Below, piece by piece: positions 1 to 9,765 of a stretch of 64,000 nt of DNA; the stretch's first letter is position 1, and each line of letters starts with the position of its first letter. The stretch lies in NCBI GenBank assembly GCA_030388725.1, contig CP128857.1, forward strand, positions 1,674,001-1,738,000, written 5' to 3'. The position numbers and the translations under genes are program-made. The notes under the pieces were generated by a model. That model had not been told where the DNA came from and made no database searches. It was given only the letters and a program-made list of their open reading frames with translations. Source of the DNA: Prodigiosinella aquatilis (GTDB taxonomy: Bacteria > Pseudomonadota > Gammaproteobacteria > Enterobacterales > Enterobacteriaceae).

Positions 1-946
1 GCACGATGGTGAGATCTGCCCCCGGTTGGCATAGCCAGTGGCAGATAAAGATAGTGGCTTCCGTTGGCCCGTACAGGTTGTGAATATGTCCACTAAACTG
101 AGCAGATAGATCGTTCACCAACTGTTGGTCTAGTGCTTCACCGCCGGAGAAAAGGTGCTGAAGCCGGGGACAGGAAGGTAGCACTTGCGCTGCGGCAATG
201 ACGCGCAGCGCAGTGGGTACAAACTGGGCCACGGTAACCTGATGTTGTTGCATGAAGTCTGCCAGCAGCGCCGGGTCATATTTCATGTCGTCGGCGATCA
301 GCGCACAGCTGGCGCCGATAATCAACGGCCAGAAGATCTCCCATACTGACACGTCGAAGCTGAACGTAGACTGGTTTAGTACCACATCCTGCGGCGTAAG
401 TGCGAAGGCATCCTGCATCCACAACAGATAGTTCACGACGGTGCGGTGCCTGACCATAACGCCTTTCGGCTGGCCGGTAGAGCCGGAGGTGTACATCACA
501 TAGCAGAGCGCGTTGTCATCAACCTGTGGTAAGTCCGGGGCGTAGGGTGCGTCCAGATCCAGCGCGGAGATGTCCATCAGACGGCGTTCGTTTTCCTCCA
601 GATTGGCGGCAAGAGCGGTTTCGGTGATGATGACCCGAGCATCGGCGTGGCGCACCATGTACAGTAGGCGATCCCGCGGGTAAGACGGGTCAAGTGGCAC
701 ATAACAGGCGCCTGCTTTCAGGATGCCAAGCAGGCTGATAACCAGCGTGGAACCCTTGTACAGGTACACACCGATTTTATCGCCGGGCACTACGCCCTGT
801 TCCAGCAGATAACTCGCCAGCGCCGTCGAGTGTCTATCCAGCTCTTGATAGGTTAATAATGATTTATCCGATCTCAGAGCAATGGCGTGGGGCGTTTTAT
901 TTTTCTGCGCAATAAATTGTGCGTGAAGCGTCTTCTCAGATTCCAT
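1..946 (-). CDS. NRPS adenylation domain, N-terminal part (runs off the left edge)
   Basis: This is the first 315 codons of a non-ribosomal peptide synthetase, open from an ATG at 946 to the window edge. Translation shows an adenylation domain from residue 1: LLTYQELDRHS near residue 30, the AMP-binding core YTSGSTGRPKG near residue 160, NQSTFSFDVSVWE, and NLYGPTEAT near the edge. These are the A2-A5 motifs of amino-acid activating domains. There is no condensation domain before it. The gene upstream in the transcript ends with a C domain, so this A domain would supply the acceptor amino acid for that C domain in trans. The gap between them is 59 bases, which fits one operon. Substrate specificity was not deduced. 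Confidence is high for the family and low for the product. Confidence 0.9.
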   Translation of the reverse strand, partial: MESEKTLHAQFIAQKNKTPHAIALRSDKSLLTYQELDRHSTALASYLLEQGVVPGDKIGVYLYKGSTLVISLLGILKAGACYVPLDPSYPRDRLLYMVRHADARVIITETALAANLEENERRLMDISALDLDAPYAPDLPQVDDNALCYVMYTSGSTGQPKGVMVRHRTVVNYLLWMQDAFALTPQDVVLNQSTFSFDVSVWEIFWPLIIGASCALIADDMKYDPALLADFMQQHQVTVAQFVPTALRVIAAAQVLPSCPRLQHLFSGGEALDQQLVNDLSAQFSGHIHNLYGPTEATIFICHWLCQPGADLTIV

Positions 947-1005
947 GATCTGATCCTCTGTCCATTTTTAATTTTGCAACAATAACGATTATGCGAGCAT
1001 GATCA

Positions 1006-4000
1006 TCAGGCGCTCAGTTCGGATAATAGTTCGCAATATTTTCTCGCCAGATTTTTGATATTTTCTTCCGAATAAATACCCGAGTTATAATTAAAACAAA
1101 GCGTGAAACAGTCGGCGTCCTGAATTAAAAGTGTCATGTCCAGTCTTGCCTGTTGGTGATATATTTCGCTCACGCTAAATTCACAGCTGTTGCTATTTTC
1201 CCTTTCCGGTAGTGCGGTCAGATAATTAAAACCGATAGAAAAGTGCAGCAGCGTTTCATCTGCTGTATTGCGCAAAGCGTTAACTACATCCTGATAAGAT
1301 AAGTGCTGATGTTCCAGTAATGGAAAGAGCTGTTTCTTGCACCGTTCCAGCAAGCTTTTTAGCGTGTCGCCGCTGTCGATCGGCATAAAAAAACTGGTCA
1401 TATTGACGAAGCAGCCCATGATGTCGGCGTTGTCTTGCGAGGTGCGGTCCGAGATTGGGATGCCGATGGGACGCCGTTGATAGTCTGTATGCTGCTGTAA
1501 TAATAGGTTGAACAACGTCAACAGGGTGATGAACGGTGTTACCTGGCGTTGGCGGGAAAAATGCCGTAGCTGGTGGCTGATGTCGGTGCTCAATGTGATC
1601 AGATAGTTGCGTCCCTCGGCCACGGTGGGCCGCAGAGCCTGCGGCGGTAATGCGCCTTGACGGCGATAGCCGGCTAACGTCTGACGCCAGAAGGCTAGCT
1701 CCTGTTGGTGCCGTGCTGGTGTATCTTCACACGTCTGCTGGCGACAGTAGTCGGCGTACTGCCATGGCGAGTTGATCCGGTAAGCAGTATCACCAGCAAG
1801 AAATGCTCGATAGTAGCTGACGAACTGGTGGAAAAACGGCGCGATAGCGTCGTGGTCGAACAGCGTGTGGTGCACTCTACCTAGTAAAACGTGGTGCTGT
1901 GGCGCTTGTTCTAGTAGCTGGAAGTCCACTATCGGCAGTTGCTCGAACTCTGCTGGTTCGGCGCGCGCTAATTCCAGCAGTACGCTGTCCCGTAGCGGGT
2001 GCGCGTCGGGCAGGGTCACTTTGCGGCGCGCTACAGTGACCTTGACGGCAGGCGCAATACCGCCGAAGCCGTCGCCGCTGTCGAGATCGAAGCGGGTTCG
2101 CAGAATGGCATTCTGCTCCAGGATCCTTGATAAACTGTGGTTGATGGCGTTTTCATTGAGATCGCCGCGTATGTCGATGGTGAAATAGATCTGATACGCC
2201 CAAGGATTTTCACTCAGCAGTTCCAGCGTCAGGAAGTAGCGCTGCTGGGAGGATAGACGGGGCTCAGCATTGTTGTCATCGTCGCTGTTACTCTCGTCAT
2301 TGCAGTAATAGGGGACGACGCCCGCCAGTGCCCGCGGTGTTGGGTTAGCGAAAAAACAGTCATGATCAATATCGGCATACAACTGCTGGCGGATACGCCG
2401 GCGCACTTGCATCACTTGCAGCGAGTTGCCGCCTAGCTCAAAAAAATTGTCGTTAGCGCCAGGATCGACAATCCCCAGCACTTCCTGCCAGATATCGATT
2501 AGTTCCTGTTCCAGCTTATTTGCAGCAGTGGCGTAAGGTGTTTGCAGCGCCGGACGCAGCGGGGATGGCGGCGGCAGACGTTTGACATCCAGCTTGCCGT
2601 TGGGCAGCTTGGGAATGGCGTCCAGATAGATAAAACTGCCGGGAATCATCGCGACGGGCAACCGTTCAGCCAGATATTGACGCAGCGCTTTCAGGGTAAG
2701 ACGTTCTCCGGCTGCGATCAGATAGGCGATCAGTCGTGGCGTGGTCAGGCTGTCATCGCAGCGCACTACTGCTTTGGCGATACCTGCATGGCATTGCAGT
2801 ATTTGCTCAATCTCCTCCGGCTCAATGCGTATACCATTGATTTTGACCTGCCGATCACAGCGGCCGAGATAAAGTACCTCGCCGTCGTCAAGCACTTTGC
2901 CCAGATCGCCGGTGCGGTGCGCCCGATAGGAACGGCCTTGCCGCTCGACGGTGAAAAATCGCTCGCGGGTTAATGCGTCGCGGTTGATATAACCTTGAGC
3001 CACTCCATCACCCAGAATGCAGACTTCACCTACCTTGCCCGGTATGACCGGCTGGCACTGTTCGTCCACAATCAGTAACTCGCTGCCGCGCAACGCTTTG
3101 CCGATGGTGACTGGCCGTTGCGGCGAGAGTTCAGTGAACGAGCCATTAGCAGTGGTTTCTGTCGGGCCGTACAGGTTGAACAGGCGAATGTCGGGTACTT
3201 CGCGAAAAGTACGGTTCTTGAGATTGTTGGATACGGCCTCGCCAGACAGGAACACCGTTTTTGGCAGCCGCAGTGATTCGATGTCGCGACGCTGGCGGGT
3301 ATAGTTGAGCAGCTCTTCCCAGATGGTTGGGACGCAGTAGAGCGCGCCGTCAGGGTGCTGCTGATACCAGTTCAGCAGATCAGGATAGTGATGCAGGATA
3401 TCTTTGGGAAGAATGTACAGTGTATCGCCACGCAGCAATGGTGCATAAAGCTGGGTGACCGCCGCAGCGAAGCTTAGGGAGGAGGTCAGCGGCAGGCATG
3501 CACGGGTGAGCGGCCACAGATCCTCGTTGAACCAGTTCAGGTAATAGCGCATGTTGCCGTGTTCAATGGCAACACCTTTGGGGATGCCAGTCGAACCTGA
3601 AGTGTACAGAATGTAAGCCAGATCGTCGGCGGTGACCTGCGGCAGATTACCGGTGATGGCGCCTTCCGGCAGAACGATGAGGTCTTCCAGGAATAGCGTT
3701 GTTTTCCCTAGTTTGACCAGTTTATCGCGTTGATAAATATCCTTGGTAGTAATAATCAAAAAGGATAGGGAGTCATCAATAATGGTATTAATTCTTTCTA
3801 GTGGGTGAAAGTGGGAAAGTGGAATATATGTAAAACCGGCTTTCATTATTGACAGTAAAATGACAGGTAAATATAGCCCTGGTTCAAGGTAAATTGCTAT
3901 TTTCCCATTCTTGTTCTTTGGGTAATGGCTAGCCAGATAGTGTGCAATGCGGGTGGTGTATATCTCAAGTTGACGATAGGTTAATTTATTCGACCCATAA

Positions 4001-4077
4001 ATAACGGCCGTATTCTCCGGCCGTGCAAGAGAAATGGAAGTGACTTTTTGAGAAATAAGGTAATTTATGCTGTCCAT
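1006..4077 (-). CDS. Non-ribosomal peptide synthetase, A-PCP-C
   Basis: A 1023-residue synthetase subunit. The adenylation domain covers roughly residues 10-500: core YILYTSGSTGIPKG at 155-168, NLYGPTETT at 301-309, RTGDLG at 388-393, and the A10 lysine motif PNGKLD at 492-497. A peptidyl carrier domain follows, with FFELGGNSL and the phosphopantetheine serine at residue 552. A condensation domain fills the rest, with catalytic HHTLFD at 736-741; the usual glycine after the motif aspartate is replaced by histidine. The subunit ends after the C domain with no acceptor carrier or thioesterase, so it must hand over to the next subunit, which begins with an A domain (946 to the left edge). It has no N-terminal C domain, so it could be the initiating module. 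The product is unknown. Confidence 0.93.
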   Translation of the reverse strand: MDSINYLISQKVTSISLARPENTAVIYGSNKLTYRQLEIYTTRIAHYLASHYPKNKNGKIAIYLEPGLYLPVILLSIMKAGFTYIPLSHFHPLERINTIIDDSLSFLIITTKDIYQRDKLVKLGKTTLFLEDLIVLPEGAITGNLPQVTADDLAYILYTSGSTGIPKGVAIEHGNMRYYLNWFNEDLWPLTRACLPLTSSLSFAAAVTQLYAPLLRGDTLYILPKDILHHYPDLLNWYQQHPDGALYCVPTIWEELLNYTRQRRDIESLRLPKTVFLSGEAVSNNLKNRTFREVPDIRLFNLYGPTETTANGSFTELSPQRPVTIGKALRGSELLIVDEQCQPVIPGKVGEVCILGDGVAQGYINRDALTRERFFTVERQGRSYRAHRTGDLGKVLDDGEVLYLGRCDRQVKINGIRIEPEEIEQILQCHAGIAKAVVRCDDSLTTPRLIAYLIAAGERLTLKALRQYLAERLPVAMIPGSFIYLDAIPKLPNGKLDVKRLPPPSPLRPALQTPYATAANKLEQELIDIWQEVLGIVDPGANDNFFELGGNSLQVMQVRRRIRQQLYADIDHDCFFANPTPRALAGVVPYYCNDESNSDDDNNAEPRLSSQQRYFLTLELLSENPWAYQIYFTIDIRGDLNENAINHSLSRILEQNAILRTRFDLDSGDGFGGIAPAVKVTVARRKVTLPDAHPLRDSVLLELARAEPAEFEQLPIVDFQLLEQAPQHHVLLGRVHHTLFDHDAIAPFFHQFVSYYRAFLAGDTAYRINSPWQYADYCRQQTCEDTPARHQQELAFWRQTLAGYRRQGALPPQALRPTVAEGRNYLITLSTDISHQLRHFSRQRQVTPFITLLTLFNLLLQQHTDYQRRPIGIPISDRTSQDNADIMGCFVNMTSFFMPIDSGDTLKSLLERCKKQLFPLLEHQHLSYQDVVNALRNTADETLLHFSIGFNYLTALPERENSNSCEFSVSEIYHQQARLDMTLLIQDADCFTLCFNYNSGIYSEENIKNLARKYCELLSELSA

Positions 4078-5100
4078 ATCTTCACCTCTGAATTATTCAT
4101 AGGGAATCATCAGCTTCCCGTCAGGAAAGATTCTTGAAAAGAAGAGTGGCTAGCTATTTAAAACTAAAACCCAAAGGAATAATAAAAATAAAAAAATTTT
4201 GTCCTCATTTTTAAATGAGGGTGTTTATGTTCTAACCAATCCAATCAATTCAACCGATTCAAGTTGTTGGTGAGTTGATAGTATGGTGCGATCTATCCCT
4301 GAATCTCGTTTGCTACAACCACTCTCTAAAATGTGTTCAAATCTGTTTAGACAGACTCTTGCCCGAACAATGAATTGAGTTAATACCAGGGGGAGCGATG
4401 GTCGCTCTCTTCTATAAATCTTTAACTCTCCGTCAATATCGCTTAGGCATTCCTGGGTATATATAGTTGCCCGGTTGCTATTTAACCTAGCTAAAAGCTG
4501 TAATGGTTTCAATATAAAACTATCATTACGTGTCACTTTGAGACTTTTCTATATTTTAAATATTTAACTATCTGATTTTAATTTGTTTTATTTTAATTAA
4601 CCTTATTTTGTGAGATGTTTGTTATTTAATTTAAGCGGTTTTGTTGATGAAATGTGGCACGATGGCCAGTAATGTTATCCTGAATAAGATATTTCGTGGC
4701 GAGCCTATCAATTGTTCTATACCCAATAGATCTGTAACTTGAAATATGATGTCTATAGCTATTTTTATTGTTAAGGCGAAAATAACTGTGACTACAGATC
4801 GACAGCTAATAAAACGATTAAAAACCGGTTCGTAACACATAACATTTTTGTGGGATTACCCATGAGATATGTTGCAATTTTTAAGGCAAGACGGAGGGCA
4901 CTCTTTATGTGATAGACTATGTTGTGTGCATAGTCTATGCCCAGATACAATATCTTTGTAGTAGTGCATAAATTAACTAATGTTTTGAAAAAATGAAGAT
5001 AGAAACCGCATATCCATTCTGGATTATGACTTTACCATCTGTGATGGCACAATGAATAGATAATTAAAAAATAAAATCTATCCTATGGCTGATATGTTCA
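4078..5100. other. AT-rich intergenic region without a convincing gene
   Basis: About 1 kb between the NRPS operon start and the EAL gene. It is AT-rich and probably holds the NRPS promoter just above 4077. Two minus-strand reading frames (4225-4536 starting at GTG, 103 codons; 4631-4840, 69 codons) have no clear ribosome-binding site and no recognisable family. I treat them as doubtful. The second is hydrophobic. Confidence 0.5.
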
Positions 5101-5793
5101 CTATTCCAATGTATTGATATCGTCTAGCGTATATTTAGGATAAATATCGCCTTGTATGCCATCTATTTCGCAGTCTTCTAAAAAGTAATATTCTGAATGA
5201 TGTTGTACGCCTTCAATAATGACACCAGAACAGTATTTTTTTATGCTTTCTATCAGGACTGACAATATATAGCTCTTTTCATGTTTTATTATCTGCTGGT
5301 AAAAATTCTTATCTAATTTAATATAATCAAATATAGACTGTGTGACAGCATAAAGATTCGCGTTCCCACTGCCAAAATCACCCAGCCAAAGTGGGTAACA
5401 TTCATGCAGTTTTGTAAGCAATGGATTATGTTTACCATCATTAAGATTTGGAAAGTTTTCACTTATTTCCAGGCGTATGAACGGTAGTTTATCCAGTAAA
5501 TTTTTTGTGGTCAGATCCTGGAGTATAAATACCACTGTTGAGAAGTCGACATCGATAGATAATAGTATGTTGTTATCTATAAAATATGATTTCTTCTCTG
5601 CAATGCATTCTAACTTATTGACAAATAGTGCTTGCTTTTCAGCACTATTCATTTGCTGAATATATTTTTCTGTATTCTGACTATTATCAAATCGAGTGAG
5701 CAGTTCCATAGCGAACAGCTCGTTCTGGCGACTATAAATCGGCTCCATGACATAGCGCTTTTTATTATTTAAGGCTGAATTGATAATCACCAT
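5101..5793 (-). CDS. YdiV/RflP-like degenerate EAL-domain protein
   Basis: About 230 residues from an ATG at 5793, which has AGGA five bases upstream; the frame stays open to a TTG at 5892. The sequence resembles E. coli YdiV over its length: MELLTRF where EAL enzymes have the EAL motif, NFPNLNDGKHN matching YdiV YPHLNEGKDN, WLGDFGSGNANL in place of the catalytic DDFGTG, and a C-terminal EGVQ...GIQGDIYP. Most metal- and c-di-GMP-binding residues of active phosphodiesterases are missing. In E. coli and Salmonella, YdiV does not cleave c-di-GMP; it binds FlhD and targets FlhD4C2, lowering flagellar expression. A similar anti-flagellar role is inferred here. It stands alone with its own upstream region. 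Confidence 0.75.
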   Translation of the reverse strand: MVIINSALNNKKRYVMEPIYSRQNELFAMELLTRFDNSQNTEKYIQQMNSAEKQALFVNKLECIAEKKSYFIDNNILLSIDVDFSTVVFILQDLTTKNLLDKLPFIRLEISENFPNLNDGKHNPLLTKLHECYPLWLGDFGSGNANLYAVTQSIFDYIKLDKNFYQQIIKHEKSYILSVLIESIKKYCSGVIIEGVQHHSEYYFLEDCEIDGIQGDIYPKYTLDDINTLE

Positions 5794-6180
5794 GGCTTCC
5801 TGCTTGGATATGTTTTGAGCATTATTGATCAATCTATAAAAACGATCAATAACTATGTATTGATTGATTAGTGTGATTAGTTGACCGATCAATTTTTATG
5901 ATTTGATAGGTTATAGCGTTGAGAAGTAGTGAAAAGTAGCCGGATTGATGGCTGGGGTAGATATGTGAATGATCTTAGTATAACTACGGTTTATTGGCAG
6001 ATTATTAATAGATGTTGTTGATATCGAGCACTAAAGGATCATGATGTGGCCTTTGGTTTTCTCCAGTCTGGGTATTTCAACCATTTTCATGCTGAGTCAT
6101 CGTCTGAAACTAAGCTTCATTATATTTAATGCCTGCCTGTTCAGACGGACCGTGAGACGTGCCCATCTCCATCTCATCAG

Positions 6181-6203
6181 GCCTGCTATTTTTAATAGTA
6201 GGC
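6181..6203. terminator. Hairpin beyond the LysR gene end
   Basis: GCCTGCTATT and AATAGTAGGC form a 10-bp stem with one G-T pair and a three-base loop. It lies 26 bases past the end of the minus-strand LysR gene. No clear U-tract follows on the minus strand, so terminator function is tentative. Confidence 0.4.
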
Positions 6204-6228
6204 ACTTACTATAACGGGTGTATTGAGG

Positions 6229-7113
6229 TTACAGAGTGATGAGTTTTTTCATGTCTTCAATGATTGCTTCAACCAGTAAACTTTTCGCACTTTGGGGTGG
6301 AAAGATGGCCAGATAGGCCACATCTATTTTAGGTTCAAACGGTTTGATCAGAATATTGGACTCGTTGGTGTGAGCGGTTATGGAATCGACAATGCCGATT
6401 CCCAGACAGGATGAGGCCATAGCGCAACAGTGTCGCAGTGACGTCTCTATGGGACAATGAAGGACTCGATCTTCCGCCGAGATAAGTTTGGCCAACTGTC
6501 CGCGTAATACCGTTTTACGCCCGGGTAGGATGGCGCGGTGTCGTGTCAAATCATCCAGGGTGATTTGGTCTGCGTGGGCAAGTTCGTGTTGTGGTGAAAT
6601 CACTGCCACTGCTTGAGTGACACCCAGTAATTCTGCCCGTAATCCTTTTATAGCCCGTGTACCATTGATAAAACCGACGTCATATTGACTACTCATCACC
6701 ATATCGGTGATGGACACGGTACTTTCTACATCCATAAATAGTGAGATGTCGGGATGTTGCTGCAACAAGGTAGGGAAAATGTATCGGGTACATAGGTTAG
6801 ACAATGCCGACACGGCACCGATACGCAGCACGCCGCCTTTGGCGTGACGAATATCATCCGCGATGTGAGCGATATGGTCTACGCCCATATAGAGCCTTTC
6901 TATTTCACGAAAAAGTTTGAGTGCTTCTTCCCGGGGCTCCAGTCCTCGCCCATGTCTATCGAATAACTTCAGATTAACCGAATATTCAAAATCTTTAATC
7001 AAACGGCTCACTGCTGGCTGCGTAATATTCATGATATTGGCCGCTTGCGTAATACCGCCAGTAAGGATCACTTTATGAAATGCTTCGACTTGTCGTAGGT
7101 TGATACGTTGCAT
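6229..7113 (-). CDS. LysR-family transcriptional regulator
   Basis: 294 residues, the usual LysR length. The N-terminal winged helix-turn-helix is clear: LRQVEAFHKVILTGGITQAA, then ITQPAVSRLIKDFE and KLFDRHGRGLEP. The rest is a LysR substrate-binding domain beginning near GGVLRIGAVSAL at residue 93. The gene is divergent from the ABC-transporter/nucleoside-hydrolase operon that starts at 7266, with a 152-base intergenic region, the classic arrangement for a LysR activator of its neighbour. The inducer is unknown; by context a nucleoside, an acyl-sugar or an imported conjugate is possible. Confidence 0.9.
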   Translation of the reverse strand: MQRINLRQVEAFHKVILTGGITQAANIMNITQPAVSRLIKDFEYSVNLKLFDRHGRGLEPREEALKLFREIERLYMGVDHIAHIADDIRHAKGGVLRIGAVSALSNLCTRYIFPTLLQQHPDISLFMDVESTVSITDMVMSSQYDVGFINGTRAIKGLRAELLGVTQAVAVISPQHELAHADQITLDDLTRHRAILPGRKTVLRGQLAKLISAEDRVLHCPIETSLRHCCAMASSCLGIGIVDSITAHTNESNILIKPFEPKIDVAYLAIFPPQSAKSLLVEAIIEDMKKLITL

Positions 7114-7265
7114 AAGATGTTACCAATCATAACGTTTATTTATGAGTACGATACAAAATACAATTTTTAATTATTTTTACCAGCTCTTACACTCGAAAAA
7201 GTGAGCAGGTACAGTTTGTCATGAGTCACACAACGCGATTATGACGGAAATAACAAGGATGCAGA

Positions 7266-8829
7266 ATGAAAGGAACAACGCTATTTGCCAGCCTGATGGC
7301 TCTGGCACCGCTGCTGCCTCTGCCAATGGTTCAAGCTGCGGATTTGACTATCGGACTGGCTTCGTCCACCACCTCTATGGACCCGCTGTTTTACGTAGGG
7401 GGCGCCAATAGTGCGATGGCCCGTAATATTTTTGACGGGTTGGTTAATCAGAATGAAAGACAACAAATTACGCCAGCATTGGCGGTGTCATGGAAAAAAA
7501 ATTGATGATACCACCTGGCGGTTTACGCTGCGGCCTAACGTCAAATTTCACGATGGCAGCACGCTGACCGCTAAAGATGTCATTGCCAGTTTCAAACGGG
7601 TGTCGTTGGCGGCTAAAAATAGCCCTAGTGCCTATACGCCGTATGTGGCGGATATTGCTGACGCCAAAGCTATTGATCCGCTGACCGTAGAAATAAAGAC
7701 CAAAACACCTACGGCACTGTTACTGAACAATTTAAGCCGCATCGCGATTATGCCTGCGCGTTTTGTCAATGTACCGACTGAAGTCCTGAACAGTGGCAAA
7801 GATGTCATTGGGACCGGTCCGTTCAAGTTTGTCTCCTACACCCCTGATGACAAAGTGGTTTTGCAACGTAACGACCAATATTGGGGGGGTAAAGCCGAGT
7901 GGAAGAAAGTCACTCTGCGGGTGTTTAAAAACAGTAGCGCACGCGTTGCGGCACTGTTGTCCGGTGACGTTGACATGATTGAACAGGTTCCTACCGCTGA
8001 CAGAAGCAACATTATCAGGCAACAGAACCTGACTACTGTTTCGATACCGGGCAACCGCATCATGTACCTGCATCCGGATCAGGACCGCGATGTATCACCG
8101 TTTGCCAAAGGTGATGATGGCAAAAACCCGCTGAAGAAGCTGCTGGTTCGTCAGGCGATGTCGTTAGCCATTAATCGTAATGCGATTGTGCAACGTATTC
8201 TGGATGGTCAGGGACTGGTTTCATCTCAGTTGGTGCCACCCGGTTATCCAGGGTATTCAAAAGATATTCCGGCTCCGGTTTATAACCCGACGCTGGCGAA
8301 GAAGAAACTGGCGGAAGCTGGGTATCCGCATGGATTTACGCTGACGTTCCATGCTTCCAATGACCGTTACCCCAATGATGCCAAAATCGCTCAGGCGCTG
8401 GGGCAGATGTTTACTCAGGTTGGGATTAAAACCAGCGTTGTGACCATGCCGGGCAGTATCTATTTCGCCAAAGCATCCAAACGGGAATTCAGTCTGGTGA
8501 TGGGCGGTGCGGCGATTGAAACCGGCGAAGCCTCCGGGGTGCTCGGCCCGCTGTTGGAAACCTTTGGACCGAATGCCGGGCAGGGTAACCGTGGGCGTTA
8601 TTCCAATCCCGAATTTGACAAACTGCTGAATCAGGCGCGCGCTACGCTCGACGATACTAAGCGCGACAAACTGCTACAGCAGGCAACCGATTTGGCCATG
8701 AAAGAGCAGGGGGTTATCCCGTTACTGTTTCTGTCCAATACCTGGGCAATGAAGAAAGGATATAGCTATTCCGGCCGCACAGACGGCTATACATTGCCCT
8801 ATTTTGTACATAAAAAAGAAAATATGTAG
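7266..8829 (+). pseudogene. Periplasmic solute-binding protein (SBP family 5, Opp/Dpp type), frameshifted
   Basis: The first 79 codons encode a signal peptide (MKGTTLFASLMALAPLLPLP, cleavage likely after VQA) and the start of an oligopeptide-type binding protein: TIGLASSTTSMDPLF, then NIFDGLVN. The frame stops just after an A8 run at 7494-7501. The remainder (IDDTTWRFTLRPNVKFHDG to the stop at 8829) continues in the next frame. Seven A residues would give an uninterrupted protein of about 520 residues, the normal family length. All later hallmarks are intact (GTGPFKF, RQAMSLAINRNAIV). It heads the operon and would deliver ligand to the permeases at 11681-13572. Real mutation, transcriptional slippage and sequencing error cannot be told apart here. 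Confidence 0.85.
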
Positions 8830-8880
8830 TGTGTGATTTTTTGCGTTAACACCAGGGTTTTATCTAATAAGAGTAAGAAA

Positions 8881-9765
8881 ATGAAGGAATTTAGCGGCGT
8901 TTATTCCTATTTGGTTTCGCCGGTGAACGCTGATGGCAGCGTTGACAAGGCCGTGCTGATCGATCTGGTGGAACACTTGATTGCCAGCGGTGTGCACGGT
9001 CTTGTTCCGCTGGGCAGCACGGGAGAGTTTGCTTATCTGAACACCAGGCAGCGTTTTGATGTAGTCAGTACCGTAGTGAATGCTGCGCGGGGGCGAGTAC
9101 CGGTTATTGCCGGCGTCGCCGCTACCGCGGTTCAGGAGGCGGTGGAGCAAACGCAAACGTATGTCCGGCTTGGAGTTGATGGCATTTTGGCGATTTTGGA
9201 AGCCTATTTCCCGGTGACTGATGCCGGGATTGAAGGCTATTTCCGCGCTATCGCACAGGCAGCACAGCAAAAACCAGTGGTATTGTACACCAATCCACAA
9301 TTTCAGCGTGCCGACTTAAGTCTGCCGGTGATCGAGCGCCTCAGTCATGTTGGCAATATCAACTACATTAAGGATGCCTCGACCAACACTGGGCGGTTAC
9401 TATCAATCATAGAACGAACGCAGGGGCGGATGCGGGTTTTTGCCGCGTCGGCACATATTCCAGCCTGTGTCATGTTAATTGGCGGGGTAGGGTGGATGGC
9501 GGGACCGGCGTGTATCGTACCTAAACAGAGCCTGGCGCTGTACGACGCTGCCAAACGTGGTGACTGGCAGCAGGCGATGGATCTACAGCGTCCGCTGTGG
9601 TGCGTTAATGAAATTTTTGCCAAATACACTATTGCCGCCTGTATCAAAGCTGCGCTGGAACTACAGGGTTTTGCCGTTGGTAATCCGATACCGCCACAGC
9701 AGCCGTTGAACGATCAGGCCAGACAAGAAATCACCGCTGTATTGCATACAGTTGGTGCTTTATGA
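8881..9765 (+). CDS. DapA/NanA-family (class I aldolase) lyase
   Basis: 294 residues from the ATG at 8881, preceded by GAGTAAG; the frame also opens at a GTG at 8833, but the N-terminus MKEFSGVYSYLVSPVN fits the family. Family marks are GSTGEF at about 44-49 (carboxylate-binding loop), VVLYTNP with the catalytic tyrosine near 137, and NYIKDAS with the Schiff-base lysine near residue 161. Members include dihydrodipicolinate synthase, N-acetylneuraminate lyase and 2-keto-3-deoxy-acid aldolases; the biosynthetic dapA is unlikely to sit in a transport operon. A catabolic lyase acting on an imported sugar or keto acid is the better inference. Its stop overlaps the next start by four bases (ATGA), which suggests translational coupling. 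Confidence 0.85.
   Translation: MKEFSGVYSYLVSPVNADGSVDKAVLIDLVEHLIASGVHGLVPLGSTGEFAYLNTRQRFDVVSTVVNAARGRVPVIAGVAATAVQEAVEQTQTYVRLGVDGILAILEAYFPVTDAGIEGYFRAIAQAAQQKPVVLYTNPQFQRADLSLPVIERLSHVGNINYIKDASTNTGRLLSIIERTQGRMRVFAASAHIPACVMLIGGVGWMAGPACIVPKQSLALYDAAKRGDWQQAMDLQRPLWCVNEIFAKYTIAACIKAALELQGFAVGNPIPPQQPLNDQARQEITAVLHTVGAL

Noticed and set aside
4225..4840. Two small minus-strand reading frames in the 1-kb gap
   Set aside because: GTG start and no ribosome site for the first, hydrophobic low-complexity composition for the second, and no recognisable family; kept only as part of the intergenic description.
8833..8880. Extended N-terminus for the DapA-like protein from a GTG
   Set aside because: The extra 16 residues are not family-like, while the ATG at 8881 has a suitable ribosome site and the expected N-terminus.
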